NCBI GenBank assembly: GCA_023451415.1
Contig: JAEXZK010000268.1
Span: forward strand, 1-14,076
From: Bacillota bacterium
GTDB taxonomy: Bacteria > Bacillota > Clostridia > Oscillospirales > Ruminococcaceae
Length of the DNA stretch: 14,076 nt
Reading direction: 5' to 3'
Shown here in pieces: positions 1-6,863 of this stretch. The notes under the pieces were generated by a model. It searched no databases, was not told the origin of the DNA, and worked only from the letters and a program-made list of their open reading frames with translations. Position numbers and translations under genes: made by a program. The stretch's first letter is position 1. Every line of letters begins with the position of its first letter.

Positions 1-1
1 C

Positions 2-307
2 TCCAGCTCCGAGTCCGGTAGCTCCGAGTCCGGCGGCAACACTCCCTCCTCTAAGTCCGGCCGTCCTTCCAGAGGAGAGACTGTCTACTACAAGAACAAC
101 AAGCCTGTTGAAAGCGGCAGCACCATCGTTGACCCTGAACTGCCCCTGAACAATGCTCCTGCGGGCGTCACCATCGTCGATCCCAGCCTGCCTCTCGGCA
201 ACCTGCCCACCACCGGCAGCTCTGCAGCTGCCGCGATAGTAGCGGGACTTGCCCTTGTCACCGTCGGCGGTGCGCTTTATGTCACCTCCCGCCGCAAAGA
301 CGATTGA
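2..307 (+). CDS. C-terminal end of a sortase-anchored (LPXTG) surface protein, partial
   Basis: Only the last 101 residues are inside the window; the start lies to the left. The visible part opens with a Ser/Glu/Gly-rich low-complexity stretch (SSSESGSSESGG). A Lys/Tyr-containing segment follows, then two near copies of TIVDPxLPL (TIVDPELPL and TIVDPSLPL). The wall-sorting signal comes last: LPTTG at 203-217, a hydrophobic segment of about 20 residues, and the charged tail RRKDD before TGA at 305-307. This order is the classical substrate of sortase A-class transpeptidases, which cut between T and G and link the protein to peptidoglycan. A proline-rich 'I.D...PL...P.TG' linker is common in pilins and Cna-B-type adhesins of Gram-positive bacteria, but no adhesin domain is visible here, so the function is unknown. 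The gene ends at a shared terminator with its convergent neighbour. Confidence 0.85.
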   Translation, partial: SSSESGSSESGGNTPSSKSGRPSRGETVYYKNNKPVESGSTIVDPELPLNNAPAGVTIVDPSLPLGNLPTTGSSAAAAIVAGLALVTVGGALYVTSRRKDD

Positions 308-333
308 TCTGATCTCCTACAAATTCCTATAAA

Positions 334-372
334 AGAAAGAGCCTGCTGTCTATGACAGCGGGCTCTTTCTCT
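334..372. terminator. Bidirectional intrinsic terminator between convergent genes
   Basis: The arms AGAGCCTGCTGTC (338-350) and GACAGCGGGCTCT (354-366) pair with one G-U wobble around a 3-nt loop. They are extended by an A-rich run on the left (AAAAGAA) and TTTCTCTTAT on the right, so both strands have a GC stem followed by a U-rich tail. It serves the surface protein gene on the plus strand and the lipoprotein gene on the minus strand. Confidence 0.85.
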
Positions 373-397
373 TATGATAGGATGTGGATCCGGGATA

Positions 398-1408
398 CTA
401 GACATTTGCATTGCGGCCGCCGGCGAGGTCCACCAGATAGGTGTCGCCGATAAAGGAATCAGCCCACACCTCGGTGTACGCCAACCTGAATTCTTCTTTT
501 TCAGCGGGTACGGCGAAGTAAAGTTTGCCGCTCACGGTTTCTCCGTCGGCCATGGTCCACTCATCCTCCAGCTGGTCCTCAAAGCTTTTGACAAAACCGG
601 GGTCCCAATCTTCATCGCCGGTCCCCCACTCCACGGTAAAGTCGGAAGTGAACATGTCGATAACATCGCCAAAGGTATTTTGGATGGTAACATCCAGGAT
701 CAGGAAATCCATACCGTCAATGCCGGTGCCATAGCCCTCCACTTCGCTCACCTTTTCCACCTTATCCACCGTCATGGTGAAAAAGGCGTTCTGCACAGCT
801 TCGCCAACCCCTGCGGTGTAAATATTGCCGGTGGAACGTCCATTGGCTTCGGGCGCCACATACTGGTAGGTGGAGGTATCGGCGGTAAAGTTCATTACAT
901 AGGTATCGCCCTCGAACTCGTCGTCCCACACCTCCTGAAAGGTGATGGTAAACTCCGTCTCATTGGCAGGGCAGCCAAAGACCAGCTTGCCGCTGACCTT
1001 CTCCCCCAGGTTCATCTCCCACTGGTCTTCCAGCTGGTCGTCGCTGAACTTGGCATAGGCCACCTCGGGCTCGGCGCACCCCTCCCAGCCCAGGAGGAAG
1101 TCGGTGGTAAACATAGGCATAGGGGAGTCCGTATCCAGCACATCCTCCACGGTGATATCCACCACCAGGAAGGCGCCGTCCACATATTCGGGATAATAGC
1201 CGTCCAGGGAGGCCACCATATAGGCGTCATTTACGGTAAGGGCAAAAAAGGAGTTGGTCTGGGTCTCGGGAGCGGTGGCGGTATGGGTGTTGCCGGAGCT
1301 TCTTCCGCCTCCCTGCATCTTGTCCTTGATCTCCTGGGCGGTGCTGCATCCCGTCAGGGCCAGCACCAGCAAGGCTGCGGTCAGGAGGGCCAGTATCTTT
1401 CGGCTCAT
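398..1408 (-). CDS. Lipoprotein with two tandem DUF4352-like Ig-fold domains
   Basis: The protein is 336 residues long. Its N-terminus, MSRKILALLTAALLVLALTGC, is a type II signal peptide with lipobox LTGC (Cys21), so it is expected to be lipidated and held on the outer face of the membrane. After a Gly-rich linker there are two homologous domains, about residues 40-175 and 193-329. Both carry the landmarks FF.LTV.., DQLED.W.M..GE.VSGKL.F..PA, EVW.D.F and GDTY. This layout resembles the DUF4352 / MPT63-like beta-sandwich lipoproteins common in Firmicutes; that assignment is from memory of the family, not a search. No catalytic motif is visible and the function is unknown. The start is supported by AAAGGAA nine bases upstream, and a near-consensus promoter lies 59-87 bases upstream. 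It is a single-gene unit bounded by terminators on both sides. Confidence 0.85.
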   Translation of the reverse strand: MSRKILALLTAALLVLALTGCSTAQEIKDKMQGGGRSSGNTHTATAPETQTNSFFALTVNDAYMVASLDGYYPEYVDGAFLVVDITVEDVLDTDSPMPMFTTDFLLGWEGCAEPEVAYAKFSDDQLEDQWEMNLGEKVSGKLVFGCPANETEFTITFQEVWDDEFEGDTYVMNFTADTSTYQYVAPEANGRSTGNIYTAGVGEAVQNAFFTMTVDKVEKVSEVEGYGTGIDGMDFLILDVTIQNTFGDVIDMFTSDFTVEWGTGDEDWDPGFVKSFEDQLEDEWTMADGETVSGKLYFAVPAEKEEFRLAYTEVWADSFIGDTYLVDLAGGRNANV

Positions 1409-1466
1409 GGGTCACGGTTCCTTTCTTACTGCCTTTGGCAGTTATTGTCATGGATAAGACGTTTTT

Positions 1467-1495
1467 AGTATAATCTTTATTGCCAAATTCGTCAA
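1467..1495 (-). promoter_or_regulatory. Sigma-A-type promoter of the duplicated-domain lipoprotein gene
   Basis: Reading the minus strand, TTGACG (1495-1490) is separated by 17 bases from TATACT (1472-1467). Each element is one base from consensus. The expected transcript start is near 1460, giving a leader of about 50 bases. Confidence 0.8.
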
Positions 1496-1516
1496 TTTCC
1501 TTTGCCGGAAAAGATC

Positions 1517-1548
1517 AGCGGGGAGGCGTCCAAAAACGCCTCCCCGCT
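1517..1548 (-). terminator. Intrinsic terminator of the liv operon
   Basis: A perfect 13-bp inverted repeat (AGCGGGGAGGCGT at 1517-1529 and its complement at 1536-1548) has a 6-base loop. On the minus strand it is followed by GATCTTTTCC. It lies 84 bases past the livF stop codon, between the liv operon and the promoter of the next minus-strand gene. Confidence 0.75.
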
Positions 1549-1632
1549 TTATCATCTGTTTTGCCGTGCCAAGGGGTGGAACCTGCCGCGGCCGGGCAGC
1601 GCTTTGCCAAGCAACCCGTATGTCCAAAAGCC

Positions 1633-2337
1633 TTATGCGCCCAGGTAAGCCTTGCGCACCTGATCGTTGCCCAGCATCTCCCTGGCTCCGCCCTCCATTA
1701 CCACATTGCCGGTCTCCAGGACGTAGGCCCGGTTGGCAATGGAAAGAGCCATCTTGGCATTCTGTTCTACCAGGAGCACGGTGATACCGCTCTGGTTCAG
1801 CTCCTGGATAATCTTAAAGATCTCCTTGACAAGCAGGGGCGAAAGGCCCATGGAGGGCTCATCCAGCAGGAGGATCTTGGGTCTGGACATGATGGCCCGG
1901 CCCATGGCCAGCATCTGCTGCTCGCCGCCGCTGAGGGTGCCGGCCAGTTGGCGCCGCCGCTCCCTGAGCCGTGGGAAGCGCTGGAATACGTCCTCCATAT
2001 CCGATTGGGCCGCCCCCTTGTCCTTCCGGAAGAAGGCGCCCATCTCCAGGTTCTCCTCCACGGTCATGGATGAAAAGATCCGCCGCCCCTCGGGCACATG
2101 GGCCATCCCCATGGTGACGATTTTGTGGGGTTCGGTGGCCAGCAGGTCTGCGTCCTGGAGGAGTATCTGGCCGGAGGATGCCTTTTTGAGGCCGGTGATG
2201 GTGTGCAGGATGGTGGTCTTGCCCGCGCCGTTGGCGCCGATGAGGGAGACAATCTCCCCTTCCCGCACCTCCAGGCTGACGTCATGGATGGCGTGGATAG
2301 CGCCGTAAAAGACATTGAGTCCCGATACTTTCAGCAT
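1633..2337 (-). CDS. livF: Branched-chain amino acid ABC transporter ATP-binding protein LivF
   Basis: At 234 residues this is the usual LivF length. It is one of the two cytoplasmic ATPases that power the importer. Walker A is GANGAGKT (34-41), the ABC signature is LSGGEQQ (135-141) and Walker B is ILLLDE (155-160). The segment VPEGRRIF (81-88) and the switch segment VEQN, with Gln where most ABC ATPases have His, are typical of LivF rather than LivG. The start is supported by AGGAGG eight bases upstream. It follows livG by 12 bases and is the last gene of the operon before the terminator at 1517-1548. The transported substrate cannot be read from the ATPase. LivF-family members also serve urea and amide importers, but nothing here points to those. 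Confidence 0.95.
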   Translation of the reverse strand: MLKVSGLNVFYGAIHAIHDVSLEVREGEIVSLIGANGAGKTTILHTITGLKKASSGQILLQDADLLATEPHKIVTMGMAHVPEGRRIFSSMTVEENLEMGAFFRKDKGAAQSDMEDVFQRFPRLRERRRQLAGTLSGGEQQMLAMGRAIMSRPKILLLDEPSMGLSPLLVKEIFKIIQELNQSGITVLLVEQNAKMALSIANRAYVLETGNVVMEGGAREMLGNDQVRKAYLGA

Positions 2338-2349
2338 GTCTTTCTCCTC

Positions 2350-3123
2350 CTATTCCGCGCCCAGGTAAGCGCCGATGACTTTGGGGTCGTTGGCCACCTC
2401 AAAGGGGGTGCCGGTGGAGATGATCTGGCCATAGTCGATGACAACGATCCGCTCGCAGATACTCATCACCAGGCTCATGTCGTGCTCGATGAGGAGGATG
2501 GAAACATTAAATTTATCCCGGATGACGGTGATGGCCTCCATCAGCTCCGCCGTCTCGGTAGGGTTCATCCCCGCCGCCGGCTCGTCAAGCAGGAGGATCT
2601 TGGCCCCGGTGGCCACCGCCCGGGCGATCTCCAGCTTCCGCTGGCGGCCGTAAGGCAGGTTAGCAGCCAGGTTGTCCGCCATATCCTCCATGTGAAACAC
2701 ACTGAGGATCTCCCGGGCCTTCACCTCTATTTCCGCCTCTTCCTTCCAGTAGGAGCCCAGCCGGAACATGGCGCCGGGCACCGAATATTTCATGTGCTGG
2801 TTAAAGGCTACCTTGACATTGTCAAGGACGGACAGTGCTTTAAAGAGCCGGATGTTCTGAAAGGTGCGGGCGATGCCTTCCTTGGCCATTTCGTGGGGCT
2901 TCTTGCCCAGCATGGCTTTATCCCCCAGGTAGAACATCCCCTCGGTGGGCTTGTAAACCCCGGTGAGGAGGTTAAAGATGGTGGTCTTGCCCGCGCCGTT
3001 GGGCCCTATAAGGCCCACCAGCTCGCCATGGTACATCTCCAGGCTGAAGCCCTCCACAGCCTTAAGGCCGCCGAAGGTGATGCCCAGGTTTTCCGCACGG
3101 AGGATCGGCTTGCGCTCCGACAT
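2350..3123 (-). CDS. livG: Branched-chain amino acid ABC transporter ATP-binding protein LivG
   Basis: This is the second ATPase of the importer, 257 residues long from the chosen ATG. It has Walker A GPNGAGKT near residues 40-47, then RTFQNIRLF. The LivG-type signature is LPYGRQRKLEIARA, in which LSGGQ is replaced by LPYGRQ. Walker B is KILLLDEP and the switch is IEHD with the normal His. All are hallmarks of LivG and distinguish it from LivF. The ATG at 3123-3121 overlaps the livM stop as TGATG and lies seven bases after AAGGTG. A GTG one codon earlier (3126) is the alternative start. The overlap implies translational coupling with livM. Confidence 0.95.
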   Translation of the reverse strand: MSERKPILRAENLGITFGGLKAVEGFSLEMYHGELVGLIGPNGAGKTTIFNLLTGVYKPTEGMFYLGDKAMLGKKPHEMAKEGIARTFQNIRLFKALSVLDNVKVAFNQHMKYSVPGAMFRLGSYWKEEAEIEVKAREILSVFHMEDMADNLAANLPYGRQRKLEIARAVATGAKILLLDEPAAGMNPTETAELMEAITVIRDKFNVSILLIEHDMSLVMSICERIVVIDYGQIISTGTPFEVANDPKVIGAYLGAE

Positions 3124-4166
3124 CACTTCACACCTTCTTCCTGAGAAACTTGGGCCTTCTTTTTTCCCGCCTGCTTGCCAGGGCCCTTGCCGGTAATCAG
3201 TCCGGCCAGCTTATCCAGCACCCGGGTCAGGGAGAACTCATACCGTCCCAGCAGGCCCGACGGTTTAAAGATCATCATGGAAATGAGGGCCAGGGAGTAA
3301 ATGACCATCCGGTAATCGGCAAAGACCCGGAGAAGCTCCGGCAGGGCGGTAAGCCCGATGGCCGCCACAATGCTGCCGGTGAGGGAGCCCATGCCGCCCA
3401 GCACCACCATCACCAGGATGTCGATGGACTTGTTAAAGTTGAAGTTGGCCGCGCCCAGGACGGTATAGTGCTGGGCGTAAATGCCCCCCGCCACCCCGGC
3501 AAAGAAGGCCGCGATGACAAAGGCCATCACCTTATAGTAAGTATTGTTAATGCCGGAGGCCTCGGAGGCGATGTCGTCCTCCCGGATGGCCATAATAGCC
3601 CGGCCGTGGCGGGAGCGCACAAAGGTAAACATGACGGTGACGCAGACCGCCATCACGATGAACACCACATTGAGGGATGCCAGCTTGGGGATGCCCTTGA
3701 GGCCCTGGGCACCGCCGGTGAAGCCCACGTTCTCGATGATGGAACGGATGATCTCGCCAAAGCCCAGGGTGATAATGGCCAGATAGTCCCCCTTGAGCCG
3801 CAGGGCGGGCACGCCCACCAGCAGGCCGAAAAATGCGGCGATAACGCCTCCCACCACCAGGGACACCAGGAAGCGGGCCCCCTCGGGGATCTGGGTCATG
3901 TTGAGGGAAAAGAGGGCGGCGCTGTATGCCCCAATGGACATGAATCCGGCATGTCCCAGGGCGATCTGGCCCAGGAAGCCGGTGGTAAGGTTGAGGGAGG
4001 TGGCCAGGATAATGTTGATAAAAATAAGCATCAGGATGCCCTGCTGGCTCCTGCCCAGGACACGGTGCTCCACCAGCTGACCCAGCACGACAAAGAGGAT
4101 GGCCACCGCCGCCAGGTTGATGAGATATGCTTTCAGGGTCTTTCTGCCTTTGAACGTCAGTTTCAT
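3123..4166 (-). CDS. livM: Branched-chain amino acid ABC transporter permease LivM
   Basis: This is one of the two membrane subunits of the importer, 347 residues from the chosen ATG, with many hydrophobic segments. Family landmarks include LNLTTGFLGQIALGHAGFM in the first third and the cytoplasmic-loop region RSRHGRAIMAIREDDIASEA, which contacts the ATPases. The ATG at 4166 is preferred over an in-frame ATG at 4190. It lies four bases after the livH stop and is preceded by GAAGGTGTGAGGGA, whereas the upstream ATG is inside livH and has no ribosome site. The C-terminal tail is Lys-rich and ends in a TGATG overlap with livG. The same GAAGGTGTGA sequence precedes both livM and livG. Confidence 0.94.
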   Translation of the reverse strand: MKLTFKGRKTLKAYLINLAAVAILFVVLGQLVEHRVLGRSQQGILMLIFINIILATSLNLTTGFLGQIALGHAGFMSIGAYSAALFSLNMTQIPEGARFLVSLVVGGVIAAFFGLLVGVPALRLKGDYLAIITLGFGEIIRSIIENVGFTGGAQGLKGIPKLASLNVVFIVMAVCVTVMFTFVRSRHGRAIMAIREDDIASEASGINNTYYKVMAFVIAAFFAGVAGGIYAQHYTVLGAANFNFNKSIDILVMVVLGGMGSLTGSIVAAIGLTALPELLRVFADYRMVIYSLALISMMIFKPSGLLGRYEFSLTRVLDKLAGLITGKGPGKQAGKKKAQVSQEEGVK

Positions 4167-4170
4167 TCCC

Positions 4171-5070
4171 TCACACCTTCTCTCCCACATTCTTGCCCAG
4201 GATGCCCGCAGGCTTTACCAGCAGCACCAGGATCAGGATGCCAAAGACCACGGCATCGGACAGCTGGGAAGAGATATAGCCCTTGGTGAGGCTCTCCACC
4301 AGGCCGATGACGATCCCTCCCAGCATGGCGCCGGGGATGCTGCCGATGCCTCCAAGCACCGCGGCGATAAAGGCCTTGAGGCCCAGCATGGAGCCCATAT
4401 AAGGCTGCACCTGAGGGTACTTGGCGCAGTACATCATGGCCGCCACCGCCGCCAGGCCGGAGCCGATGGCAAAGGTGACGGAGATGGTGCGGTTGGTGCT
4501 GATGCCCATAAGGATGGCTGCCTGCTTGTCCTCGGACACCGCCCGCATGGCCTTGCCCATCTTGGTGTTTTTGACAAAAAGCTGGAGGGCGATCATAACA
4601 CCCACCGAGATACAGATGGTGATGAGGGAAACGCTGTCCACCTGCACAGGGCCCAGCTGGATGGAAGAGGCCTCAAAAATGGTGCTCACCGGCCGGGGAG
4701 AGGACCCCAGGAGCAGCAGCGCCGTATTCTGGAGCAGGAGGCTGACCGCAATGGCGGTGATCAGGGCGGAAAGGCTGTTGGCGCCCCGCAGGGGTTTATA
4801 GGCAACTTTCTCGGTGGTTACGCCGATGGCCACGCATACCAGGATCCCCACGACAACGCAGAGCCAGCCGGGCATCCCCCACCCCAGGAGGCAGGGCACG
4901 GCGAATACAGCCACATACCCGCCCACCATGATAAAGTCGCCATGGGCAAAGTTAATGAGCTTGATGATACCGTAAACCATGGTGTACCCCAGGGCCACCA
5001 GGGCATAGATGCCGCCCACCTGAATACCATTGATGAGCTGTTTGATGAATAGGACCAATGAACTCGTCAT
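4171..5070 (-). CDS. livH: Branched-chain amino acid ABC transporter permease LivH
   Basis: This is the partner permease, 299 residues from the chosen start. The N-terminal stretch GIYALVALGYTMVYGI followed by KLINFAHGDFIMVGGY is diagnostic of LivH. AVSEDKQAAILMGI marks the ATPase-contact loop, and GGIGSIPGAMLGGIVIGL lies near the C-terminus. The ATG at 5070 is chosen over the longer reading frame starting at 5121 for two reasons. A purine-rich site (AAAGGCGAGGCGG) precedes it. The promoter at 5131-5159 would begin transcription near 5124, which leaves no leader for the upstream ATG. It is the first gene of the livHMGF transcript. Confidence 0.93.
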   Translation of the reverse strand: MTSSLVLFIKQLINGIQVGGIYALVALGYTMVYGIIKLINFAHGDFIMVGGYVAVFAVPCLLGWGMPGWLCVVVGILVCVAIGVTTEKVAYKPLRGANSLSALITAIAVSLLLQNTALLLLGSSPRPVSTIFEASSIQLGPVQVDSVSLITICISVGVMIALQLFVKNTKMGKAMRAVSEDKQAAILMGISTNRTISVTFAIGSGLAAVAAMMYCAKYPQVQPYMGSMLGLKAFIAAVLGGIGSIPGAMLGGIVIGLVESLTKGYISSQLSDAVVFGILILVLLVKPAGILGKNVGEKV

Positions 5071-5130
5071 TTGTGTTCCGCCTCGCCTTTCTTTCTCCCG
5101 GCGGGCCCGGGGAAGATTCAATACCTATCT

Positions 5131-5159
5131 ATTATAAAAGGAACCTTGTGATTTAGCAA
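5131..5159 (-). promoter_or_regulatory. Internal promoter for livHMGF
   Basis: On the minus strand, TTGCTA (5159-5154; four of six consensus bases) is separated by 17 bases from a perfect TATAAT (5136-5131). It lies just after the livJ terminator and about 60 bases before the livH start. The permease and ATPase genes can therefore be transcribed independently of livJ. Confidence 0.75.
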
Positions 5160-5188
5160 GTTGAATTGCTGAATTTGCAGGAATTTGT

Positions 5189-5230
5189 CAGAAAATAGAA
5201 GGCGGGGCGGGGCAATCGCCCCGCCCCGCC
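5189..5230 (-). terminator. Strong intrinsic terminator after livJ
   Basis: A perfect 13-bp all-G/C stem (GGCGGGGCGGGGC at 5201-5213 and its complement at 5218-5230) is closed by a 4-base loop. On the minus strand it is followed by TTCTATTTTCTG. It lies 27 bases past the livJ stop and 118 bases before livH, inside the transporter gene cluster. Confidence 0.88.
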
Positions 5231-5257
5231 CAGGCTTTTTGTCGGTTCGGCGCTCTA

Positions 5258-6469
5258 TCAGGGAGTGATCTTGGTTGCCAGCTCGGCCTTGCCGTCCACA
5301 AACTCGGTGATGGCGACGCTCTTGATGGGGTCGCCGTTTTCGTCAAAGGTGATGTGGCCGGTGACACCGTCAATCTCAGTGGCGGCCAGGGCGTCGATGA
5401 TGGCCTGAGCATCGGTGGATCCGGCCTTCTCGATGGCGGCGGCCATGATGTAGGCGGAGTCATAGCCCAGGGCGGCAAAGGCGTTGGGGTCCTCGCCATA
5501 GAGGCTCTTGTAGTTGGCCAGGAAGTTTACCACAACCTCGGCGGTGTCGCTGGTGGTGTAGTGGTTGGAGAAGTAGCCGTCGTTGGCGTCGGAGAGCTTG
5601 TCGGCAGGCATGGCGCCCAGAACGCCGTCCCAGCCGTCGCCGCCCAGCATGGCGCCGGTGTATCCGGCGGCGCGGGCCTGGGAAATGGCCAGGGAGACGT
5701 CGCCGTAGTAATCAGGGATGAAGAGGGCGTCGGGGCCGGCGCTGACGATCTTGTTGAGGATGGTGGTAAAGTCGGTGTCGGCGGAGGCATAGGCCTCATA
5801 GGCCACCATCTCCATGTTTTTCTCGGCTGCCTGAGCCTTAAAGGACTCGGCCAGGCCCATGGAGTAGTCGGAGCCGCTGTCATACATGACGGCTACCTTC
5901 TTGGCGCCCAGCTCGTCGGCGGCAAAGGTGGCCATGACCTTGCCCTGGAAGGGGTCCATAAAGCAGGTGCGGAAAATGTTGTCGCCGATGGTGGTGATCT
6001 CAGCGGCAGTGCCGGTGGGGGTCAGCATGGGCATATTGTCGCCCTTGGCCACCTCGGCAACGGCAATGCAGGGCTTGGAGGTGACGTCGCCGATAAGGGC
6101 CACGATGCCCTGGTCATAGAGGTTGTTGTAGGCGTTGACAGCCTCGGAGGGGTCACCCCGCTCGTCCAGGGCGACGTACTCGATCTGGCGGCCCAGGACG
6201 CCGCCGGCGGCATTGATCTCATCAATGGCCATCTTGGTGCCATTGGAGGAAGCGATGCCGTACACGGAGACTTCGCCGGTGAGGGGGGCCAGGACGCCGA
6301 TCTTGATGGTGTCGCCGGAAGCGGCGGGGGCGGAAGAATCGCCGGCGGGAGCGGAATCACCACCGGAGGCGGGGGCGCTGCTGGAGGCGGACGTGCCGCC
6401 GCAGGCCGCCAGGGTCAGCACCATGGCAGCTGCCAGGAGCATGGTGAGCATCTTTTTCATAAAAGTCAT
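5258..6469 (-). CDS. livJ: Branched-chain amino acid ABC transporter substrate-binding lipoprotein
   Basis: This is the extracellular binding protein of the importer, 403 residues. The signal peptide ends in lipobox LAAC (Cys23), followed by a Ser/Gly/Ala-rich linker to about residue 50. The rest is a type I periplasmic-binding fold. It contains IKIGVLAPLTGEVSVYG, then ASSNGTKMAIDEINAAGG and an ERGDPSEAVNAYNNL segment, the LivJ/LivK pattern. The specificity is assumed to be Leu/Ile/Val or a related amino acid, but relatives also bind other amino acids, amides and urea. Two starts are possible: ATG 6469 (AAGGA five bases upstream) and ATG 6460, which gives the more typical MKKMLTMLL. The gene has its own promoter, a structured leader and its own terminator, and heads the liv cluster. 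Confidence 0.93.
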   Translation of the reverse strand: MTFMKKMLTMLLAAAMVLTLAACGGTSASSSAPASGGDSAPAGDSSAPAASGDTIKIGVLAPLTGEVSVYGIASSNGTKMAIDEINAAGGVLGRQIEYVALDERGDPSEAVNAYNNLYDQGIVALIGDVTSKPCIAVAEVAKGDNMPMLTPTGTAAEITTIGDNIFRTCFMDPFQGKVMATFAADELGAKKVAVMYDSGSDYSMGLAESFKAQAAEKNMEMVAYEAYASADTDFTTILNKIVSAGPDALFIPDYYGDVSLAISQARAAGYTGAMLGGDGWDGVLGAMPADKLSDANDGYFSNHYTTSDTAEVVVNFLANYKSLYGEDPNAFAALGYDSAYIMAAAIEKAGSTDAQAIIDALAATEIDGVTGHITFDENGDPIKSVAITEFVDGKAELATKITP

Positions 6470-6498
6470 TTCCTTCCTTACTCATTCTTAAAACCAAG

Positions 6499-6564
6499 AT
6501 AAGACTTTCTCTGCCAGCCGGTCCGGACGAGCGGATTTAAAGCGTTAAATGGGTAAAGTCTTAT
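6499..6564 (-). promoter_or_regulatory. Structured 5' leader RNA of livJ
   Basis: Two perfect 10-base arms (ATAAGACTTT at 6499-6508, AAAGTCTTAT at 6555-6564) close the leader. The first arm to be transcribed begins about three bases after the predicted start site. Inside is a second perfect hairpin, ATTTAA-loop-TTAAAT (6535-6550), plus a GC-rich segment containing GTCCGGAC. The ribosome site lies 3' of the closed structure. I do not recognise a known riboswitch class; a simple mRNA-stabilising fold is equally possible. Confidence 0.5.
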
Positions 6565-6573
6565 TATCTGTAA

Positions 6574-6602
6574 ATTATAGTTTCTTAACGGGTAAAAATC
6601 AA
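6574..6602 (-). promoter_or_regulatory. Sigma-A-type promoter of livJ
   Basis: On the minus strand, TTGATT (6602-6597) is separated by 17 bases from a perfect TATAAT (6579-6574). The expected start is near 6567, giving a leader of about 100 bases with the structure noted at 6499-6564. Confidence 0.82.
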
Positions 6603-6863
6603 TCGTTACTTTACCTAATCATCCCTGCCCGGCAAAAAAAGATTTCCATACAATGCCTAAAAAGGCCCTTAAAAAGAAGAAAAGCGCCGGTTCACAGTTT
6701 GTTCCCGGGTGAGATAAAGTTTTTTTAACAATTGTTCATAGGACCTGACATTTTTCTTCAACCGTCCGTCACATTCCTGGGGTATGATGAGCACAGAACA
6801 AAAGAGCAGGGCCTTTGAGAACAAGGCAGGGTCCCTGCGCCGAAGATAAGGGAGGTTTTTCAG
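6603..6863 (+). promoter_or_regulatory. Upstream region of the HtrA-like protease gene
   Basis: This is the non-coding spacer between the divergent livJ and protease genes. A possible -10, TATGAT, lies at 6783-6788 but has no convincing -35 at the right spacing. An alternative is an ECF-sigma-like pair, GGACCT (6741-6746) and CGTC (6763-6766), 16 bases apart. In the transcribed leader, GCAGGG occurs twice (6806, 6826) and CCCTGC once (6833-6838), so small alternative hairpins are possible. The ribosome site AAGGGAGG (6848-6855) precedes the ATG. Confidence 0.4.

Noticed and set aside
3150..4289. Long plus-strand open frames opposite livM/livH, and similar ones at 374-1468, 2098-3144, 5354-6502, 10913-12019 and 12344-13327
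   Set aside because: All are antisense to well-supported genes, have His/Gly/Gln-rich composition typical of reverse-frame translation, and lack ribosome sites.
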